Of a DNA stretch of 59,910 nucleotides, positions 55,092 to 59,910 are shown piece by piece. The DNA comes from OM182 bacterium MED-G24. Lineage in GTDB: Bacteria; Pseudomonadota; Gammaproteobacteria; Pseudomonadales; Azotimanducaceae. The number at the start of each line of letters is the position of its first letter. Within the stretch, counting starts at the first letter, position 1. Made by a program: the position numbers and the translations under genes. Below the pieces are notes generated by a model. It was given only the letters and a program-made list of their open reading frames with translations, was not told the DNA's origin and searched no databases. The stretch lies in assembly GCA_002457275.1 (NCBI GenBank), contig NTKD01000006.1, forward strand, positions 1 through 59,910. Reading direction: 5' to 3'.

Positions 55092-56809
55092 TGGACATAC
55101 AACGGGTGCTAATACTGGTGGGGCTGGCAGCGACCGCCTATCTGCTCGTTCTGGCGTGGAATGAGGACTATGCTAGTGACGAATCCGTCCCCACCGTGTT
55201 GAGTGATACAGGGAATGGCATGGCAGAAGTGCCACTTGGCAGTTCTCCTCAGGAGACGAACCTTATACCCCAGGTACCTGTCTCGCCTTCGAATGAGAGT
55301 CGGCCAGCTTCGAATGGCAGTGATGTGCCGGAATTGACGTTAACCCAACGGGACATTGATCAACCTGCGGTTCAGCGTAGCGGTCGGTACATAGAAGTCC
55401 GCACGGATGTGCTTGAAGTGACTATCGATCTAAACGGAGGTGATATTGTTGCGGCCAATCTGCTGGCGTTCCCACAGAGCATTGACAGTGAATTGCCGTT
55501 CATTCTCATCGATCCACGCAATGAATATGCGGCTCAGAGTGGTCTGATCGGACCTAATGGTATCGATGGTGGTGCATCGAGGGCTCAGTATAGGACGAAC
55601 CAGGTCTTTTATGAGCTGACCGGTGAATCACTGGAAGTTTCGTTGCAAGCCACAGGTTCCGATCCATCCGTAGCGATTGAGAAACGGTTTGTATTTCGCC
55701 GCGGGGACTACCTGATGGATATGTCCTACTACATTGACAACCAGAGTACCGAGCTGTGGCAAGGCGCAATCTATGCGCAGCTCAAACGGGATGGACGAGA
55801 TGCACTGATGTCGGATGACGTGGGTATCGGTATGCAGTCCTATACCGGCGGTGCGACCTTTCAATCAGATACGCCTTACCACAAGTTATCCTTTGGCGAC
55901 CTGGACGATGAACGGTACCAATCCGAGGAAACCGGTGGCTACATGGCCATGGTCCAGCACTACTTTCTCAGTGCATGGGTTCCAGATCAGACAACTCAGG
56001 CGTCTTATTACGCACGGCGTAAAAGTGGTGGGGACGTCTATCTGTTTGGCCTTACGTTGCCACTCCAGCAGGTGTTGCCCGGTGAATCTTCGTCCCAAGG
56101 TGTCTCTCTTTACGTGGGTCCGAAGGATCAGTACCGATTGCAGGATATTGCCGAGGGGCTGGATCTGACGGTCGACTACGGTTTTCTCTGGTGGCTTGCT
56201 CAGCCACTTTTCTTTCTGCTTTACATGATCCATGGCGTGGTTCAGAACTGGGGTGTTGCCATCATCCTTTTGACGGCCACAGTCAAGCTACTGCTATATC
56301 CATTGTCTGCGGCGGGATTCCGAAGTATGGCGAAGCTGAAGAGGCTGCAACCACAGATGACGCGGTTGAAGGAGCGTCATGGCGATGACCGACAGAAGTT
56401 CACTGAAGAGATGATGGCGCTGTACCGCAAGGAGGGTGCTGATCCGATCCGGGGTTGCCTGCCGCTCTTGCTGCAGATGCCGGTTTTCTTGGCGCTGTTC
56501 TGGACGTTGATGGAGAGCGTGGAACTCAGGCAGGCGCCCTTCGTTGGCTGGATCACTGACCTGTCTGCGATTGATCCGTACTTTGTATTGCCGATCCTCA
56601 TGGGTATATCGATGTATATCACGACAGCCCTGCAACCAGAGCCTCCGGATCCAATGCAGGCGAAGATCTTCAAGATCATGCCGGTGATGTTTACGTTCTT
56701 TTTCCTCTGGTTTCCGGCGGGATTGGTGCTTTACTGGGTGGTCAACAACGTACTCTCGATATTGCAGCAATGGTATGTCAATCGACAGCTTGAGAAAGAA
56801 AGCCAGTAG
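55091..56809 (+). CDS. yidC: Membrane protein insertase YidC
   Basis: YidC inserts and folds inner-membrane proteins. The 572-residue protein has an N-terminal transmembrane anchor (about 5-22), a large periplasmic domain (about 70-365) and the Oxa1-like core with five helices (about 375-560), including MTRLKERHGDDRQK, RGCLPLLLQMPVFLALFW and FFFLWFPAGLVLYW. The start is GTG. This is the long gram-negative form. Confidence 0.97.
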   Translation: MDIQRVLILVGLAATAYLLVLAWNEDYASDESVPTVLSDTGNGMAEVPLGSSPQETNLIPQVPVSPSNESRPASNGSDVPELTLTQRDIDQPAVQRSGRYIEVRTDVLEVTIDLNGGDIVAANLLAFPQSIDSELPFILIDPRNEYAAQSGLIGPNGIDGGASRAQYRTNQVFYELTGESLEVSLQATGSDPSVAIEKRFVFRRGDYLMDMSYYIDNQSTELWQGAIYAQLKRDGRDALMSDDVGIGMQSYTGGATFQSDTPYHKLSFGDLDDERYQSEETGGYMAMVQHYFLSAWVPDQTTQASYYARRKSGGDVYLFGLTLPLQQVLPGESSSQGVSLYVGPKDQYRLQDIAEGLDLTVDYGFLWWLAQPLFFLLYMIHGVVQNWGVAIILLTATVKLLLYPLSAAGFRSMAKLKRLQPQMTRLKERHGDDRQKFTEEMMALYRKEGADPIRGCLPLLLQMPVFLALFWTLMESVELRQAPFVGWITDLSAIDPYFVLPILMGISMYITTALQPEPPDPMQAKIFKIMPVMFTFFFLWFPAGLVLYWVVNNVLSILQQWYVNRQLEKESQ

Positions 56810-56866
56810 ATTCCTGGGCAACCTGAACGTTGTAGAGGTTCCGGTGCCTGTCGCGCTGGGCTGACC

Positions 56867-58264
56867 ATGGCGATTTCCCCCGATACCATCGCTGCAGTTG
56901 CGACCCCGGGCGGTCGTGGTGGTGTAGGGATCATCAGGGTTTCGGGTTCGCTGGTACCTGACATTGCTGAGGGAATGACCGGTCGTCTACCAGAACCCAG
57001 AAGGGCCACCCTGGCCGAGTTCCGGGGAGATGACCACGCCATCATCGATCAGGGCTTGATGCTCTACTTTCCGGGATCGGCGTCGTTTACCGGTGAACCC
57101 GTGCTCGAAATTCACGGGCATGGTGGTCTGGTGGTGATGGATCTCCTGCTGCGACGTGTGCTCGCGTTGGGCGCGCGTCCGGCAAGGGCCGGTGAGTTTA
57201 CCGAACGTGCATTCCTCAATGACAAAATAGATCTGGCTCAGGCCGAAGCGGTTGCTGACCTGATCGACAGCGTCAGTGAAGCCTCCGCACGCTCCGCGGT
57301 TCGTTCGTTGTCCGGCGAGTTTTCTGCCTGTATCAGCGACCTGACGGAACAGCTGATACAGCTGCGAGTGTACGTTGAGGCTGCCATCGATTTTCCGGAA
57401 GAAGAGATCGATTTCCTGGCGGATGAACGTATTGTGAAACGTCTCGATGCGATCGCGATACTGCTGAAAGACGTGCGCGTTCGGGCGACACAGGGATCAG
57501 TGTTGCGGGAGGGTATTACCCTCGCCATTGTGGGACCACCCAACGCGGGAAAGTCCAGCCTGATGAATCGTCTGTCCGGACAACCTGTTGCCATCGTCAG
57601 TGCACAGGCGGGAACCACGCGGGACGTGTTGCGTGAGCAGCTTGTGATTCGTGGGATGCCGGTTCAGCTGGTGGATACGGCGGGGATTCGTAGCACCGCT
57701 GATGATATCGAACAGGAAGGCGTGCGACGCGCCTTGTCCGAAGTAACCAATGCCAATGTCGTGCTGCTTGTCATCGACCAGTCAGGTAGCCCGGAGATCG
57801 TGAAGGGCGCTATTCGGGGCATGCTGGAAGAGCTCAAGGATGTGCTGGATGATTTTGATGGCGACGTGATCCTGGTGTTCAACAAGAACGACATTGCGAG
57901 CAGTGCGGGGTCGGTCTCGGGTGTTGATCTTATCTCTCCCTTGATTGAGCGGGTCAGTCAAGTGAGTGTGTCTGCGGTGACAGGGAATGGTTTTGATGCT
58001 CTCTATGAGCAGATTGAGCGATCTGCGGGAATGAACTCAACTGTGGAAGGTGTGTTCATGGCCCGGCGCCGCCATCTTGATGCACTTGCTCGCGCAGCGG
58101 AGCATGTCATGGAGGGCCAGGCGCAACTGACGATGAATGCCGCCGGCGAATTGCTTGCTGAAGAACTGCGCAGTGCCCAACGATCTCTGGGGGAGATCAC
58201 GGGTGAGTTTTCCAGCGATGATCTGCTGGGCAGAATCTTCGAGAGCTTCTGCATAGGAAAGTAG
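56867..58264 (+). CDS. mnmE: tRNA modification GTPase MnmE
   Basis: With MnmG it places the cmnm5 group on U34 of tRNAs. The 465-residue protein has the N-terminal folate-binding domain ([18 protein letters not shown]), an embedded G domain ([26 protein letters not shown]), and the C-terminal FCIGK motif with the conserved Cys. It is followed by mnmG. Confidence 0.97.
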   Translation: MAISPDTIAAVATPGGRGGVGIIRVSGSLVPDIAEGMTGRLPEPRRATLAEFRGDDHAIIDQGLMLYFPGSASFTGEPVLEIHGHGGLVVMDLLLRRVLALGARPARAGEFTERAFLNDKIDLAQAEAVADLIDSVSEASARSAVRSLSGEFSACISDLTEQLIQLRVYVEAAIDFPEEEIDFLADERIVKRLDAIAILLKDVRVRATQGSVLREGITLAIVGPPNAGKSSLMNRLSGQPVAIVSAQAGTTRDVLREQLVIRGMPVQLVDTAGIRSTADDIEQEGVRRALSEVTNANVVLLVIDQSGSPEIVKGAIRGMLEELKDVLDDFDGDVILVFNKNDIASSAGSVSGVDLISPLIERVSQVSVSAVTGNGFDALYEQIERSAGMNSTVEGVFMARRRHLDALARAAEHVMEGQAQLTMNAAGELLAEELRSAQRSLGEITGEFSSDDLLGRIFESFCIGK

Positions 58265-58279
58265 ACGCCACACCGGCGT
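58265..58279. repeat. Short inverted repeat after mnmE
   Basis: ACGCC-ACACC-GGCGT forms a five-bp hairpin just after the mnmE stop. It is too short and lacks a T-run to be called a terminator. Confidence 0.3.
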
Positions 58280-58282
58280 TCG

Positions 58283-58310
58283 TTTACTTCCCGCCGACCG
58301 TCCGTATACT
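58283..58310 (+). promoter_or_regulatory. Putative mnmG promoter
   Basis: TTTACT (58283-58288) and TATACT (58305-58310) are separated by 16 bases; transcription would start about 26 bp before the mnmG GTG. Confidence 0.5.
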
Positions 58311-58343
58311 GGCCTGCTCACCAAATCAACTCAGGATGACATC

Positions 58344-59910
58344 GTGGCTGCAGAGGTCTTCGACGTGATTGTCGTGGGTGGTGGGCATGCGGGAGCGGAA
58401 GCAGCACTCGCGGCGACTCGGCGCGGTGCGTCCACCCTGCTCCTGACCCAGAATATCGAAACACTGGGCCAGATGTCCTGTAATCCAGCAATCGGCGGGA
58501 TTGGTAAAAGCCATCTCGTTAAAGAGATTGATGCATTGGGCGGCATCATGGCGCTGGCAGCCGATGCCGCCGGTATTCACTTTCGAGTCCTGAACGCACG
58601 TAAGGGTCCGGCGGTACGTGCAACGCGTGCCCAGGCCGACCGTTCCCTGTACAAGACTTTTGTGCGAACGACCCTCGAGCATGAGCAGAATCTGAGACTG
58701 TTCCAGCAGTCGGTGGCAGATCTTGTGATTGACCAGGGTCGGGTCACTGGTGTGGTTACCGAAAACGATCTGACCTTCAGTGCCAGAACGGTCATTCTGA
58801 CTGTAGGGACTTTTCTCGGAGGTGTCATGCATGTGGGCTTGAAGCAGCAGCCTGGTGGACGTGCGGGTGATGCGCCGTCCAACCGACTTGCCGAAACACT
58901 CAGGGCGCTGCCATTTCGTGTCGATCGGCTCAAAACGGGTACCCCGCCTCGCATTGATGGCAAGACCGTCGACTTCGGTGCACTGCAGCGTCAGCCTGGC
59001 GATTCGCCAAGACCGGTGATGTCGACATTAAGTACGCTTGATGATCATCCGCAACAGGTCGACTGCCATATCGCAAAGACGACAGAGAAAACACACGACA
59101 TCATCCGTGATGGCTTGTCGCGGTCGCCGTTGTTCAGTGGTGTGATCGAAGGTGTTGGTCCCAGGTACTGTCCATCCATTGAAGACAAGGTTGTGCGATT
59201 CGCGGACAGACCGTCACACCAGATTTTTATCGAGCCAGAAGGGCTTCGAACACACGAACTGTATCCGAACGGGATTTCTACCAGTTTGCCCTACGATGTG
59301 CAGCTGGAACTTGTGCAGAGTATCGAAGGTTTCGGGGCCGCTCACATAACCCGACCCGGTTATGCCATTGAGTACGATTTTTTCGATCCGCGCGATCTGA
59401 AGCGTACCCTTGAGACGAACTTTGTCGATGGGTTGTATTTTGCGGGCCAGATCAATGGAACGACTGGTTATGAGGAAGCCGCTGCGCAGGGATTGATCGC
59501 TGGTATCAACGCCTCGGCCGCAGCGCTGGAACTGGAGGCATACACGCCGGATCGTAGTGAAGCGTACATCGGGGTGCTTATCGATGACTTGATCACCCTA
59601 GGCACTCGTGAACCCTATCGCATGTTCACGAGTCGTGCCGAGTATCGGCTTGTGCTCCGGCAGGACAACGCGGATCGTCGGTTGACAGAAAAAGGCCGCA
59701 CGCTGGGGCTGATCAGTGACGATCGATGGGTACAGTACCAGGAGAAGTCCGCATTGATTACTGAAAGAACAGCGCAGATGCAGCAGCACTGGTTTCAGGC
59801 AGGTGACACGTCGGTAGAAACATTGCTCGGGCAACCGCTGACCCATGAGTACAATCTAGCCGATCTGGTCAAGCGTCCCGGCGTCACACTCGAGGATCTC
59901 GCTCTGGCAG
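58344..59910 (+). CDS. mnmG: tRNA uridine 5-carboxymethylaminomethyl modification enzyme MnmG (cut by window edge)
   Basis: MnmG is the FAD-dependent partner of MnmE. Reading from GTG 58344 (an AGGAT site upstream) gives 522 codons without a stop up to the window edge. It shows [31 protein letters not shown], the [13 protein letters not shown]-type segment (GTPPRIDGK), and [16 protein letters not shown]. About 100 C-terminal residues lie beyond the window. A nearby ATG (58336) is out of frame. Confidence 0.97.
   Translation, partial: MAAEVFDVIVVGGGHAGAEAALAATRRGASTLLLTQNIETLGQMSCNPAIGGIGKSHLVKEIDALGGIMALAADAAGIHFRVLNARKGPAVRATRAQADRSLYKTFVRTTLEHEQNLRLFQQSVADLVIDQGRVTGVVTENDLTFSARTVILTVGTFLGGVMHVGLKQQPGGRAGDAPSNRLAETLRALPFRVDRLKTGTPPRIDGKTVDFGALQRQPGDSPRPVMSTLSTLDDHPQQVDCHIAKTTEKTHDIIRDGLSRSPLFSGVIEGVGPRYCPSIEDKVVRFADRPSHQIFIEPEGLRTHELYPNGISTSLPYDVQLELVQSIEGFGAAHITRPGYAIEYDFFDPRDLKRTLETNFVDGLYFAGQINGTTGYEEAAAQGLIAGINASAAALELEAYTPDRSEAYIGVLIDDLITLGTREPYRMFTSRAEYRLVLRQDNADRRLTEKGRTLGLISDDRWVQYQEKSALITERTAQMQQHWFQAGDTSVETLLGQPLTHEYNLADLVKRPGVTLEDLALA

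Overview
The window is a stretch of a gammaproteobacterial chromosome around the replication origin. Gene content and order resemble the Pseudomonas/Cellvibrionales lineages: algZ-algR-hemCDXY next to argH; lptM-lysA-dapF-DUF484-xerC-HAD; dsbA-cytochrome c4-engB-polA-DUF2782-thrB; coxB-coxA-cox11-coxC-DUF2909-surf1-cyoE-sco; aroE-tsaC-(dprA-LysM)-def-fmt-rsmB-trkA-trkH; lpxL-tag-glyQS-gmhB; gyrB-recF-dnaN-dnaA-oriC-rpmH-rnpA-yidD-yidC-mnmE-mnmG. The lineage is inferred from synteny and protein features; no search was run.

Layout. 1-3011 (minus): heme genes hemC-hemD-hemX and the start of hemY. 3077-5230 (minus): a decayed AlgR/AlgZ-type two-component pair. 5387-11509 (plus): argH, lptM, lysA, dapF, DUF484, xerC, HAD phosphatase (arginine, lysine/peptidoglycan precursor and chromosome-dimer genes). 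11573-13414 (minus): thrC and a PII gene. 13923-15156: a broken comM. 15191-17269 (minus): cytochrome c5 and an unusual IMP dehydrogenase. 17519-19955: ihfB, dsbA, cytochrome c4, engB. 19952-24125: polA, a DUF2782 gene, thrB. 24152-26402 (minus): egtD and egtB for ergothioneine. 26443-34076: a complete aa3/caa3-type cytochrome oxidase cluster with assembly factors but no heme A synthase gene. 34441-36798 (minus): a YheV-like zinc ribbon, aroE, tsaC and a LysM/DprA chimeric remnant. 37010-42532 (plus): def, fmt, rsmB, trkA, trkH. 42553-47730: lpxL-type acyltransferase, tag, glyQ, glyS, gmhB. 47740-53722 (minus): gyrB-recF-dnaN-dnaA. 53723-54279: oriC. 54280-59910 (plus): rpmH, rnpA, yidD, yidC, mnmE, mnmG (cut by the window end).

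Most of the window is ordinary housekeeping sequence. I found no defence island, CRISPR array, prophage, insertion sequence, or tRNA/rRNA gene, and no clearly new system. The strongest unusual signal is selective gene decay in an otherwise compact and intact region. algZ carries three in-frame nonsense codons plus frameshifts. algR carries about four single-base frameshifts. comM has internal deletions, frameshifts and a stop. dprA survives only as a C-terminal fragment fused in frame to the first ~40 codons of a LysM gene. ComM and DprA both act in natural transformation, so that trait is probably lost. PolA has lost the catalytic residues of its 3'-5' exonuclease domain, and the IMP dehydrogenase is of a type more familiar from Clostridia/Bacteroidetes. 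Together these suggest a lineage under relaxed selection or genome reduction (host-associated or streamlined), which is an inference.
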